Shown piece by piece: positions 21,997-28,738 of a stretch of DNA of 28,738 nucleotides. The number at the start of each line of letters is the position of its first letter. Position 1 is the first letter of the stretch. The stretch is from an uncultured bacterium. GTDB taxonomy: Bacteria > Planctomycetota > UBA1135 > GCA-002686595. The notes under the pieces are model-generated. The model had not been told where the DNA came from. It saw only the letters and a list, made by a program, of their open reading frames with translations, and ran no database searches. The position numbers were made by a program, and so were the translations under genes. The stretch is from NCBI GenBank assembly GCA_902826945.1, contig CADEGS010000031.1, forward strand, positions 1-28,738. The letters run 5' to 3'.

Positions 21997-22806
21997 CTAC
22001 TCGAGCGGGCGGATCGTCAGCCCGCCCGAGGCGCGCAGCTCGACGTGGTAGCGCCGGCCCGGGCGCAGCTCGATGAAGGGCGCCTCGCCGTGGATCGCGC
22101 GCACGCCGCGCTCGCGCGCCAGCTCGGGGTCGTTCGCGTACTCCCAGAAGCGGCTCCACAGGTCGCGGTGCAGGGGCGGCGGCGGCTCGTCGCCGCCGTA
22201 GACGAGCGGCTGCTCGCCCGCCGCGTCGATCGGCACGCCCTCGGTCGGCCGCTGCTCCTCGCCGAACAGGCGGCGGAAGAGGCAGATCGAGGTGCCGCGC
22301 AGCGCGTCGCCGCCCTCGACGAAGCGGTCGTCGAACTTGATGACGAGCGTCTCGACGTACACCGTGCGCCCGCGCACGACCGCCTCGAGTCCGGGGCCGA
22401 GCGGCTCGCCGTCGGGGCCGAGCTCGACGAAGCGCACGCGCGTCTCGACCACGCCGTCGGCGCCGGTCGTCTGCTCGAGCACGCGGATCTCCGCCAGGCG
22501 GTGGTCCACCTTCAGGAGCTCGAGCGCCGCGTCGAGCGCCTGGATGCGCTCCTCCTGCGCCGCCAGCTCGTGCGTCTGCGCCTCGATCGTCGCGTCGCGC
22601 GCCGCCAGCGTGCGCCCGAGGTCCTCGAGCCGCGCCTCGCCCTCGCGCACCTGCTGCGTCAGGCCCTCGACCTGCGCCTGGCTCTCCTCGAGCCGGCGCT
22701 CGCCCGCGCCGAGCTTCTCGCGCAGGAACCACGTCCACCAGCCGGCGAGCAGGAGCACGCCGCCGAGCAGCACGGTGCGCACGAGGGAGGCGGCGGTCTG
22801 GAGCAC
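21997..22806 (-). CDS. Membrane-anchored coiled-coil protein
   Basis: 269 residues from a GTG. A membrane helix (~9-28) is followed by a coiled coil (~30-100) rich in Glu, Gln, Arg and Leu, then a ~170-residue globular part containing VVETRVRFVELGPDGEPL, TVYVETLVIKFDD and ELARERGVRAIHGEAPFIELRPGRRYHVELRASGGLTIR-type strands. No enzymatic motif is visible. I recall similar anchored coiled-coil proteins in planctomycetes but cannot name a family. TACAAG at 22859-22864 on the minus strand is a possible -10, giving a ~45-nt leader. It is divergent from the CstA-family gene and 112 bp upstream of the Spondin_N gene. Confidence 0.75.
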   Translation of the reverse strand: MLQTAASLVRTVLLGGVLLLAGWWTWFLREKLGAGERRLEESQAQVEGLTQQVREGEARLEDLGRTLAARDATIEAQTHELAAQEERIQALDAALELLKVDHRLAEIRVLEQTTGADGVVETRVRFVELGPDGEPLGPGLEAVVRGRTVYVETLVIKFDDRFVEGGDALRGTSICLFRRLFGEEQRPTEGVPIDAAGEQPLVYGGDEPPPPLHRDLWSRFWEYANDPELARERGVRAIHGEAPFIELRPGRRYHVELRASGGLTIRPLE

Positions 22807-22913
22807 GGGTCGTCCTCGCCGCCCGGGCGCGGCCCGGGGCGGCTTTCGGTCCTCCGCGCTTGTAGCACACGCGCCCCTCCGGAGGGAGCGGGGCGGGCGT
22901 ATGCTCTGCGCCC

Positions 22914-24614
22914 GTGAGCCCGTCCCTCGCCGCGCTGGGCGCGATCGCGTGCTACGCGCTCGCCTACCGCTTCTACGGGCGCTGGCTCTCGGGACGCGTC
23001 TTCCGCCTCGACCCCGCCGCGCGCACGCCGGCGCACGCGCAGCGGGACGGCGTCGACTACGTGCCGACGCGGCCGTCGGTGCTCTTCGGCCACCACTTCG
23101 CCTCGATCACGGGGCTCGCGCCGATGCTCGGCCCGGCGATCGCGGTGATCTGGGGCTGGGGGCCGGCGCTCGTGTGGGTCGTGCTCGGCGCCTGCCTGAT
23201 CGGCTGCGTGCACGACTTCGGAGCGCTGGTGCTCTCGGTGCGCTCGCGCGGCATGTCGGTCGGGCAGGTGGCCGAGGAGCTGCTCGGCGCGCGCGGCCGC
23301 ACGCTCTTCCACCTGATCATCTTCTTCGGCGTCGCGCTCGCGATGGGTGTGTTCGTGCTGGTGATCTCGCTGCTCTTCTCGCTCGAGCTCGCGCCCGGGC
23401 GGCCGGGCTACCCGCAGGCGGTCCTGCCCTCGGCGCTCTTGATGGTCGTGGCGGTCGTCGCGGGCGTGCTGCTCTACCGCACGAAGCTCCCGCTGGGGCT
23501 CGTCGCCGGCGTCGGCTTCGCGATCGAGCTCGGCGCGATCTGGCTCGGCGTGCGCCTGCCGACGATGGGCCTCGCCGAGGCCGCCTGGCCCGGGCCGAGC
23601 GCGTGGAAGTGGGTCCTGCTCGCCTACGCCTTCGCGGCCTCGGTGCTGCCGGTGTGGTCGCTGCTGCAGCCGCGCGACTTCCTGAACGCGCTGCTCCTCT
23701 ACCTGGGCCTCGGGCTCGCCTACGTCGGCTTCTTCGCGCTCGGGCCGTCGTTCGACGCGCCGTTCCTGGTGAGCGCGCCGGCGGGCTCGCCGCCGCTCCT
23801 GCCGTTCGTGTTCATCACGGTCGCGTGCGGCGCGGCGAGCGGCTTCCACGCGCTCGTCAGCTCGGGCACGACGGCGAAGCAGCTCGACCGCGAGACCGAC
23901 GCGCTCCCGATCGGCTACGGCGGCATGGTGGGGGAGAGCCTGCTCGGCCTGCTCGCCACGCTCGCCTGCACGGCCGGCTTCGCGTCGAAGGAGCTCTGGC
24001 ACGAGCACTACGCGAGCTGGAACGCCGCCGACGGCCTGACCGCGAAGATCGACTCGTTCATCCGCGGCACGACGCGCTTCGTCGCGCACCTGGGCGTGCC
24101 CGAGCCGCTGGCCGCCGCGCTGATCGCGATGGTGGTCGTGTCCTTCGCGCTGACGACGCTCGACTCCGCCACGCGCCTCCTGCGCTTCAACGTCGAGGAG
24201 ATCGCCGCGAGCTTCCGCGTGCCCGTCGCGACGAACCGCTACGTCTCGAGCGCGCTCGCCTGCCTCGCGATCGGCGGGTTCGCGTTCTACGAGGTCGACG
24301 GCAAGCCGGCGGGGCTCGCGCTGTGGGCGCTCTTCGGCACGACGAACCAGCTCCTGGCCGGTCTCACGCTGACCCTGATCACGCTCTACCTGCGCCGCCA
24401 GGGCCGCACGAGCTGGCCGACCGCGCTGCCCGCCGCGTTCATGATGGCGAGCACGCTGGTCGCGATGGCGATCAACCTGGCCGAGTTCGCGCCCGGCGGC
24501 GCGCGGCCCGACACGCTGCTCTTCCTCGTCGGCGGCGCGCTGTTCGTGCTCGGCGCGTGGCTGCTCGTCGAGTCCGTCCTGGCCCTGCGTCCGCGCGCGC
24601 GAGCGCTCGCGTGA
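22914..24614 (+). CDS. CstA-family carbon starvation / pyruvate transporter, short form
   Basis: 566 residues from a GTG; some 14-16 hydrophobic segments. CstA signatures: VDYVPTRPSVLFGHHFASITGLAPMLGPAIAVIWGWGPALVWVVLG and HDFGALVLSVRSRGMSVGQVAEELLG at the N-terminus, SGFHALVSSGTTAKQL and the later FALTTLDSATRLLRF and LFGTTNQLLAGLTL blocks. Members take up pyruvate or peptides in starvation. It is ~135 residues shorter than E. coli CstA (701) but matches the short CstA lineage; the extra C-terminal region is lacking. TATGCT ends 7 nt before the GTG and no ribosome-binding site is clear. The HAD gene begins 29 bp downstream. Confidence 0.95.
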   Translation: MSPSLAALGAIACYALAYRFYGRWLSGRVFRLDPAARTPAHAQRDGVDYVPTRPSVLFGHHFASITGLAPMLGPAIAVIWGWGPALVWVVLGACLIGCVHDFGALVLSVRSRGMSVGQVAEELLGARGRTLFHLIIFFGVALAMGVFVLVISLLFSLELAPGRPGYPQAVLPSALLMVVAVVAGVLLYRTKLPLGLVAGVGFAIELGAIWLGVRLPTMGLAEAAWPGPSAWKWVLLAYAFAASVLPVWSLLQPRDFLNALLLYLGLGLAYVGFFALGPSFDAPFLVSAPAGSPPLLPFVFITVACGAASGFHALVSSGTTAKQLDRETDALPIGYGGMVGESLLGLLATLACTAGFASKELWHEHYASWNAADGLTAKIDSFIRGTTRFVAHLGVPEPLAAALIAMVVVSFALTTLDSATRLLRFNVEEIAASFRVPVATNRYVSSALACLAIGGFAFYEVDGKPAGLALWALFGTTNQLLAGLTLTLITLYLRRQGRTSWPTALPAAFMMASTLVAMAINLAEFAPGGARPDTLLFLVGGALFVLGAWLLVESVLALRPRARALA

Positions 24615-24643
24615 GCGCCGCGCACGTCCCCGGAGCGATCTCG

Positions 24644-25324
24644 ATGCCCCTCGACCCCGCCTTCCTGCGCGGCGTGCGCGCGCTGACCTTCGACTGCTAC
24701 GGCACGCTGATCGACTGGGACGGCGGGATCGCCGCCGCGCTCGCGAGCCTGCCCTCGCTCGCCGGCCTCGACCTCGCGCGCCTGGCCGACGACCGTGCGC
24801 GCCTCGAGCGCGAGCTCCAGCGCCGCGCCTACCAGCCCTACGGCGAGCTCCTGCGCCGCACGCTCGCCAGCGCCGCGGTCTCGCACGGCCGCACGCCCAC
24901 GGAGGCCGAGCTCGAGCGCTTCGCCGCCAGCATGCCCGCCTGGCCGCCCTTCCCCGACTCGGGCCCCGCGCTGCGCGCGCTCGCCGGCCGCTTCCGCCTG
25001 GCGATCCTCTCGAACGTCGAGACGCGCGTGCTCGAGGCGAGCATCGCGCTCCTCGACGCGCCCTTCGAGACCTTCGTCACCGCGGAAGAGATCCGCTCCT
25101 ACAAGCCCGCCCCGCGCCACTTCGAGGAGGGCCTCTCGCGCCTCGGCCTCGCGCGCGACGAGGTCCTGCACGTCGCCGCCAGCCTCTACCACGACGTCGC
25201 CCCGACGCGCGCGCTGGGCATCCGCTGCGTGTGGGTCAACCGCCTCGGCGAGCCGCTCACCGGCCCCGCGCCCGATGCGGAGGTGCCGTCGATGGAAGCG
25301 GCGGCGCGGCTGCTGCTCGGCTGA
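24644..25324 (+). CDS. HAD-superfamily hydrolase, haloacid dehalogenase type II-like
   Basis: 226 residues from the ATG at 24644, with GGAG 8 nt upstream; a GTG at 24611 overlapping the CstA stop (GTGA) is an alternative. HAD motifs: the nucleophile Asp17 in FDCYGTLIDWDGG, LSNVE (Ser123, Asn124), Lys154 in RSYKPAPRHF, and the acidic HDVAPTRALGIRCVWVNR (Asp184). Tyr in place of the second motif-I Asp is characteristic of haloacid dehalogenase type II rather than phosphatases, but substrates in this group vary. Presumably co-transcribed with the transporter. Confidence 0.9.
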   Translation: MPLDPAFLRGVRALTFDCYGTLIDWDGGIAAALASLPSLAGLDLARLADDRARLERELQRRAYQPYGELLRRTLASAAVSHGRTPTEAELERFAASMPAWPPFPDSGPALRALAGRFRLAILSNVETRVLEASIALLDAPFETFVTAEEIRSYKPAPRHFEEGLSRLGLARDEVLHVAASLYHDVAPTRALGIRCVWVNRLGEPLTGPAPDAEVPSMEAAARLLLG

Positions 25325-25355
25325 GGGGACGGCGCTTGGGCTCCTCGGCCGCGGG

Positions 25356-26909
25356 CTAGTCGAAGGTGTAGTGGACCAGGTTGCTCACCTGGCAGGGGAC
25401 GGCTGCTCCCGGGTGGAGGCCGATCGCCTGGAAGAGCACGGTCATGCCGGCGAAGACGTGCGGGACGTGTTGCTGGACGGAGGCCGAGCCCTCGGCGTCG
25501 GCGGTCACGACCGCCAGCAGAGCGGGCGCCTGCAGGTCGAGCGTCAGGGAAGGGCAGCCGCCGAAGCCCACCGGCGTGGAGCCAGGCTCCCACCCGGAGA
25601 ACAGGTGGACCGACGATCCGGCGGGAGCGCTCTCGATCGCGATGCGGCTCGTGCCGCCTGAGCGTCCGGGGCTCGGCAGGCTCACGACCAGGCCAGACCC
25701 GAGCTCGTCGCTCCCGATGTCGATGGCGGCCCCTGCCGGACGCGGCTGGCCGGAGACGTCGGCCTCATTGGGAAAAAGCGCCACGGCCGGGTTGCCGGCG
25801 TCGAGGGCGGGCGAGATCTCGGTGATCCGGTAGTCGTGCGCGGCGGCGTCCACGAACGAGGGGTCGCCGCTCAGCAAGCTGACGAACATGGGCGCTCCCG
25901 GCCCGGGGCTTCCGGCGACGAACGCCCCGACTCCGCTCGCACCGTCCTGGATCAGGCAATGGTCGAAGGTCGGGTGGGCGTTGCCGAAGAACACCGTGTA
26001 GACGGCCTGGTTCCCGAAGGACGCCGTGTTGTTCCACAGGATCACGTTCGACACCACGGCCGAGGAGTCTCGACCCAGAGACAGGCCCCCGCCCGCGCCT
26101 GCATGGTTGTTCACGATCGTGCAGCCGTGGATGTCGGTCGTCGACGATCCACCTGCCAGGATCGCTCCGCCCGAAAAGGCAGCTTCGTTCGAGAAGAAGA
26201 GCGAGTTGGTGATGCTCGCCTTCGCGATGACGAAGACTGCACCGCCATCCGAGCTGGTCGTGTTGTGGTCGAAGACGCACCGATCGATGCGGGCGTCCGA
26301 GGTCTTCACGGCGCCGCCCTCCCCCGAGTGATTGAACGAGAAGACACACCCACGGATCTCGCCGCGGCTCTCGAGGAGGCCCTGGTAGAAAAGGGCTCCG
26401 CCCCCGGTGGCCTCGCAGTGGACGAAGCGGCAGTCGGCGATGGTGGGTCGTGCTCCACCTTGCGTCCAGATCGCGCCACCGTTGGGCACGGCCTTCCCGT
26501 TGACGATCGTGAGCCCGAGCACGGCGGACTCGCCCGTGATGTGGATGCCGCTGAACCGAAAGGCCCGTCCCGCGAGGAGGCAGTCGATCGTCGTCGCGTC
26601 CCGGCCGTTGCGGCTGCGGATCGTGAGGTTCTTGTCGATGAGGACGTCCCGGTTGCGCGGCCCCGAGAACACCCCGTCGTCCAGCACGAGCGTGCCCCCC
26701 TCGACCGCAGCGGCGACCGCTGCCTGCAGGTCGGGAACCCTCCCGACGCGCTGCATCCCGGCGTCGTACACCTCCACCATCGGCACCGCGACCGGAGCCT
26801 CCGCGTGTGTCTGCGGGCTCGCGACCGTCTGCGACGCGCTCGCCGAGCCACTCTCCGGCGCGACGCCAGCCTGCCCGACGACGAGAAGCCACAAGAGGGG
26901 TGCGATCAC
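25356..26909 (-). CDS. Exported right-handed parallel beta-helix protein
   Basis: 517 residues from a GTG that starts a signal peptide (IAPLLWLLVVGQAG). From ~80 to ~340, short repeats of the kind GGAIW, GGALFY, GGAVK, GGAVFV, GGAIL and GGGLSL with C-x-F-x-x-N spacing form a pectate-lyase-like beta-helix. SPALDAGNP and AAIDIGSDELG end the helix, and a ~110-residue beta-rich tail follows, finishing QHVPHVFAGMTVLFQA. Such proteins are often polysaccharide-binding or lyase-like; no catalytic site can be assigned. Codon choice is less extremely GC-biased than in the neighbours, which could reflect later acquisition or lower expression. Confidence 0.85.
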   Translation of the reverse strand: MIAPLLWLLVVGQAGVAPESGSASASQTVASPQTHAEAPVAVPMVEVYDAGMQRVGRVPDLQAAVAAAVEGGTLVLDDGVFSGPRNRDVLIDKNLTIRSRNGRDATTIDCLLAGRAFRFSGIHITGESAVLGLTIVNGKAVPNGGAIWTQGGARPTIADCRFVHCEATGGGALFYQGLLESRGEIRGCVFSFNHSGEGGAVKTSDARIDRCVFDHNTTSSDGGAVFVIAKASITNSLFFSNEAAFSGGAILAGGSSTTDIHGCTIVNNHAGAGGGLSLGRDSSAVVSNVILWNNTASFGNQAVYTVFFGNAHPTFDHCLIQDGASGVGAFVAGSPGPGAPMFVSLLSGDPSFVDAAAHDYRITEISPALDAGNPAVALFPNEADVSGQPRPAGAAIDIGSDELGSGLVVSLPSPGRSGGTSRIAIESAPAGSSVHLFSGWEPGSTPVGFGGCPSLTLDLQAPALLAVVTADAEGSASVQQHVPHVFAGMTVLFQAIGLHPGAAVPCQVSNLVHYTFD

Positions 26910-27042
26910 GACTCACTTTCGACGGACGAACCCGCCGCTCCGGTCCAGGACGACGAGAGGTTTCTCCGCGACCGAGTGGAGCACGGGTTCCCGGACCCTG
27001 CTACAGACGGCGTGCGGCACGACTCCGCAGGGGGCATCCTGG

Positions 27043-27065
27043 GGGCTCGCCGGCCTCGCGAGCCC
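27043..27065 (+). other. Hairpin in the leader of the zinc-ribbon gene
   Basis: GGGCTCGC-CGGCCTC-GCGAGCCC, a perfect 8-bp stem with a 7-nt loop, 32 bp before the ATG at 27098. It may be a regulatory leader or chance in this GC-rich DNA. A possible -10 (TACAGA, 27003-27008, preceded by TGC) lies upstream. Confidence 0.35.
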
Positions 27066-27097
27066 TCCGATCGAAGAGCCCCGACCCGAGCACCCTC

Positions 27098-27316
27098 ATG
27101 AAGCAGTCATCCCAGTGCCCCAAGTGCGGCTGCACCACCCTGCTCGAGCCCGAAAAGGGCACGTGGCCGGGAATGCATGCGATCCGCATCGACGCGACCT
27201 CTTCCGCCCTGCTGCAGCTCCTCGTCTGCGCGGACTGCGGATACGTGGAGGCCTACGTCCCCTCGAGCCTCGATCGCCGCAAGCTGGCCGCGCACGCGGC
27301 GCGCAAGGAGCCCTAG
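27098..27316 (+). CDS. Small zinc-ribbon protein
   Basis: 72 residues from an ATG. Two knuckles, CPKCGC (Cys7, Cys10) and CADC (Cys44, Cys47), form a zinc ribbon of the kind found in many small bacterial proteins (DUF-type nucleic-acid or protein binders). The rest is hydrophilic. The ribosome-binding site is weak. Its stop TAG overlaps the anti-sigma stop on the other strand within CTAG. The function is unknown. Confidence 0.75.
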   Translation: MKQSSQCPKCGCTTLLEPEKGTWPGMHAIRIDATSSALLQLLVCADCGYVEAYVPSSLDRRKLAAHAARKEP

Positions 27317-27570
27317 CGGGGCGGTCCGCCCTCGCCCGCGTCCTCCTCCTCCACCAGCGCGCGCAGGAGCTCGAGCTCCTTTGCGCACACGCGGCACAGG
27401 CGCGTGTGGCGCTCGACCTGCTGCAAGCGCTCGTCGAGCGGCTGGCCGCGCTGCTGCGCCTCGACGTACTCGCCGACGCGGTGGATCCAGTCCGCGCACG
27501 CGACGTCGTCGGGGCGCGCCTCGAGCGTCATCCGGGCCAGCCGGCGGATCGTGTCCGGATCGAGGGGCAT
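27313..27570 (-). CDS. Soluble zinc-binding anti-sigma-like protein (ZAS/zf-HC2)
   Basis: 85 residues from an ATG with GGGAG upstream. The zf-HC2 pattern is present: Cys25 in VACADWIHRVGEYVEA, then HTRLCRVC at 55-62 (His55, Cys59, Cys62; HX3CX2C), followed by KELELLRAL. These four ligands correspond to those of the redox-responsive anti-sigma RsrA. No membrane helix exists, so it would be cytosolic. The gene starts 15 bp after the ECF sigma stop on the same strand, the usual sigma/anti-sigma order. ZAS proteins bind ECF sigma factors and release them on a signal; thiol oxidation is one known signal, and not all members are redox sensors. Confidence 0.8.
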   Translation of the reverse strand: MPLDPDTIRRLARMTLEARPDDVACADWIHRVGEYVEAQQRGQPLDERLQQVERHTRLCRVCAKELELLRALVEEEDAGEGGPPR

Positions 27571-27585
27571 GCTCCCTTCCTTCGA

Positions 27586-28206
27586 CTAGAGGTCGAAGAC
27601 CTCCCTTACCTCGTCGTCCTCGATTCCGGCCAGGCGCAGGTGGCCGTGGAGGCGGTGGCGCGCGTCGTGCAGGAGCTTGGCGAGGGCATTGGGGTTCGTG
27701 CCCAGGCGCTCGGCGAGCTCGGCGCGCGGGGTGCCGTCCAGCTCGCCCAGGAGCGCCGCGCGCTGGCGCTCGGTCAGCTCGGTCTCGAGCACGCGCCGCA
27801 TCACCGCCACGATCTCCTCGCGCTCGGCGCGCTCCTCGGGGGCGGGCGCCGCGCTCGCCGGCGCGTCGGCCTCCTCGGGCAGCGCGCCCTCGGAGCGGCG
27901 GTAGGCGCTGCGGCGCAGCTCGCTCAGCGCCGCGCGCACGGCGACGGCCCAGGCCCAGGTCGTGAAGCGCGAGCGGCCCTCGAAGCGCTCGAGCTGGCGC
28001 AGCACCTGCATGAGCGCGACCTGCGTCACGTCCTCGAGCGCCGCGTCGTCCGGCGCGCCCGTCGCGCGCAGCGCCTTGCGCGCCGCGCCGAGGACGAGCC
28101 CGCGCAGCTCCTCGAGCACGCCGCCCGAAGGCCCGCGGCCGTCGCGCGCCGCGCGCAGCTCGCGGATCCACTCCTCGTTCGTGCGCTGGGTGCGCTCGCG
28201 GCTCAC
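27586..28206 (-). CDS. ECF-type RNA polymerase sigma factor
   Basis: 206 residues from a GTG (28206); another GTG three codons upstream at 28215 is possible. Region 2 is at about 35-105 (ALEDVTQVALMQVLRQLERFEGRSRFTTWAWAVAVRAALSELRRS in two blocks) and region 4 at ~143-188 (LTERQRAALLGELDGTPRAELAERLG, NPNALAKLLHDARHRL). Region 1.1, 1.2 and 3 are absent, as in ECF factors; an acidic, Ala/Pro-rich linker (107-127) joins the two regions. A soluble HX3CX2C anti-sigma gene follows, and a thioredoxin gene is divergent. The promoter specificity cannot be deduced. Confidence 0.92.
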   Translation of the reverse strand: MSRERTQRTNEEWIRELRAARDGRGPSGGVLEELRGLVLGAARKALRATGAPDDAALEDVTQVALMQVLRQLERFEGRSRFTTWAWAVAVRAALSELRRSAYRRSEGALPEEADAPASAAPAPEERAEREEIVAVMRRVLETELTERQRAALLGELDGTPRAELAERLGTNPNALAKLLHDARHRLHGHLRLAGIEDDEVREVFDL

Positions 28207-28255
28207 GCCGCCCACGGTAGCAGGCGGCGCGGGCGGGAGCGCGGCCGCGGGGAGC

Positions 28256-28288
28256 GGCCAGCGATCGCTCGCTCTCGGGTCGCTGGCC
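28256..28288 (+). other. Stem-loop 1 in the thioredoxin leader
   Basis: GGCCAGCGA (28256-28264) and TCGCTGGCC (28280-28288) form a perfect 9-bp stem with a 15-nt loop. It is in the 216-bp space between the ECF sigma start and thioredoxin and may serve either strand. A weaker GAGCCG/CGGCTC stem follows at about 28290-28311. Confidence 0.4.
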
Positions 28289-28390
28289 CCGAGCCGCGTC
28301 GCTGACGGCTCTCTCGAAACCCTCCGCCGCCGGGGCGCCGCCCGCCCAGGGGTAAGGCTCCGGCCGGTGCCCGCGTCGGATGGGGCGGAA

Positions 28391-28406
28391 CCGGGCGCTG
28401 GCCCGG
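28391..28406 (+). other. Stem-loop just upstream of the thioredoxin ribosome-binding site
   Basis: CCGGGC-GCTG-GCCCGG, a 6-bp stem with a 4-nt loop, ends 4 nt before the AAAGGA site at 28411-28416. It could occlude or set off translation initiation of the thioredoxin. Confidence 0.4.
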
Positions 28407-28422
28407 CCAGAAAGGATTCACC

Positions 28423-28738
28423 GTGCAAGCGACCTTCCTCCATCCCACCGCCGCGACCTTCGACCGCGAGGTGCTCGGCGCCGCGACGACCGTCCTGGTC
28501 GACTTCTGGGCGCCCTGGTGCGGCCCGTGCCTGGCCTTCAAGCCCGTCGTCGAGCGCGTGAGCGCGGCGCGCGGCCTCGCGACCGCCTTCGTGAACGTCG
28601 ACGAGGAGCCGGCGCTCGCCGAGCGCTACGGCGTCGTCTCGATCCCCTCGATCCGCCTCTTCCGCGGCGGCGAGCTCGTCGCGTCCCACACCGGCGCGCT
28701 CTCGAAGGGCGCGTTCGAGCGCTGGCTCGAGGAGCACG
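28423..28738 (+). CDS. Thioredoxin (C-terminus cut by window edge)
   Basis: 105 codons from a GTG with AAAGGA 6 nt upstream; the gene continues past the right edge. The active site WCGPC is at 32-36 (Trp32, Cys33, Cys36) in the classical context VLVDFWAPWCGPC, and the cis-proline is Pro75 in SIPSIRLF. No signal peptide is present, so it is a cytosolic thiol-disulfide reductant. It is divergent from an ECF sigma factor with a zinc-type anti-sigma, a typical partner layout for redox-stress regulons, and only a ~216-bp leader/promoter region separates them. Confidence 0.95.
   Translation, partial: MQATFLHPTAATFDREVLGAATTVLVDFWAPWCGPCLAFKPVVERVSAARGLATAFVNVDEEPALAERYGVVSIPSIRLFRGGELVASHTGALSKGAFERWLEEH

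Noticed and set aside
22292..24610. Long open frame joined ahead of the HAD gene
   Set aside because: It overlaps the CstA-family gene in another frame; only the part after 24644 has a domain and a ribosome-binding site.

Overview
The window is extremely GC-rich DNA packed with chromosomal housekeeping and accessory genes. I see no phage, transposon, CRISPR array, rRNA or convincing tRNA. The organism is most likely a high-GC Planctomycetota bacterium, or a close relative in the PVC/FCB neighbourhood. This is inference from gene content: bacillithiol-type thiol genes, a short RpoD-like sigma factor, a separate ECF sigma factor with a zinc-binding anti-sigma, and several exported proteins (Spondin_N, beta-helix, sorbosone-dehydrogenase-like) that appear to share a similar beta-rich C-terminal tail. 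The taxonomic call is not proven by the sequence.

Layout. (1) 1-8421, minus strand: a long run in which a sorbosone-dehydrogenase-like exported protein, HemW, a DUF502 membrane protein, PyrF, BshC and BshB1 follow each other, the last four with 4-bp start/stop overlaps. After a 121-bp gap holding a perfect palindrome come ParA (Soj) and the first 25 codons of BshA, which runs off the left edge. (2) 8422-9737: a hairpin-rich spacer, an RpoD-like sigma factor without an ATG start, and a divergent promoter region. (3) 9738-12503: a 435-residue protein whose last ~85 residues are an HPr phosphocarrier domain, then a convergent pair of a calcineurin-type phosphoesterase and a small membrane protein. 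(4) 12504-13630: parB followed directly by two near-perfect parS palindromes, 11.7 kb from parA. (5) 13631-16750: a membrane-anchored cyclophilin and a divergent exported DUF3352-like protein. (6) 16804-20842: a coupled set (DUF374 acyltransferase, DUF72, alpha/beta hydrolase) and a processive GT2 glycosyltransferase. (7) 20826-26909: Spondin_N protein, membrane-anchored coiled-coil protein, CstA-family transporter plus HAD phosphatase, and a beta-helix exported protein. (8) 27098-28738: a small zinc-ribbon protein, an ECF sigma factor with a soluble HX3CX2C anti-sigma, and a divergent thioredoxin cut by the right edge.

How they may work together: the two ends of the window both concern low-molecular-weight thiol/redox biology (bacillithiol synthesis on the left; ECF sigma, zinc anti-sigma and thioredoxin on the right). 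This recalls the actinobacterial SigR-RsrA-Trx-mycothiol circuit, transposed to bacillithiol; it is a hypothesis. The centre carries chromosome segregation (ParA, ParB, parS), which suggests this segment lies near the replication origin. The most unusual single protein is the helical-domain-HPr fusion transcribed divergently from the sigma factor.
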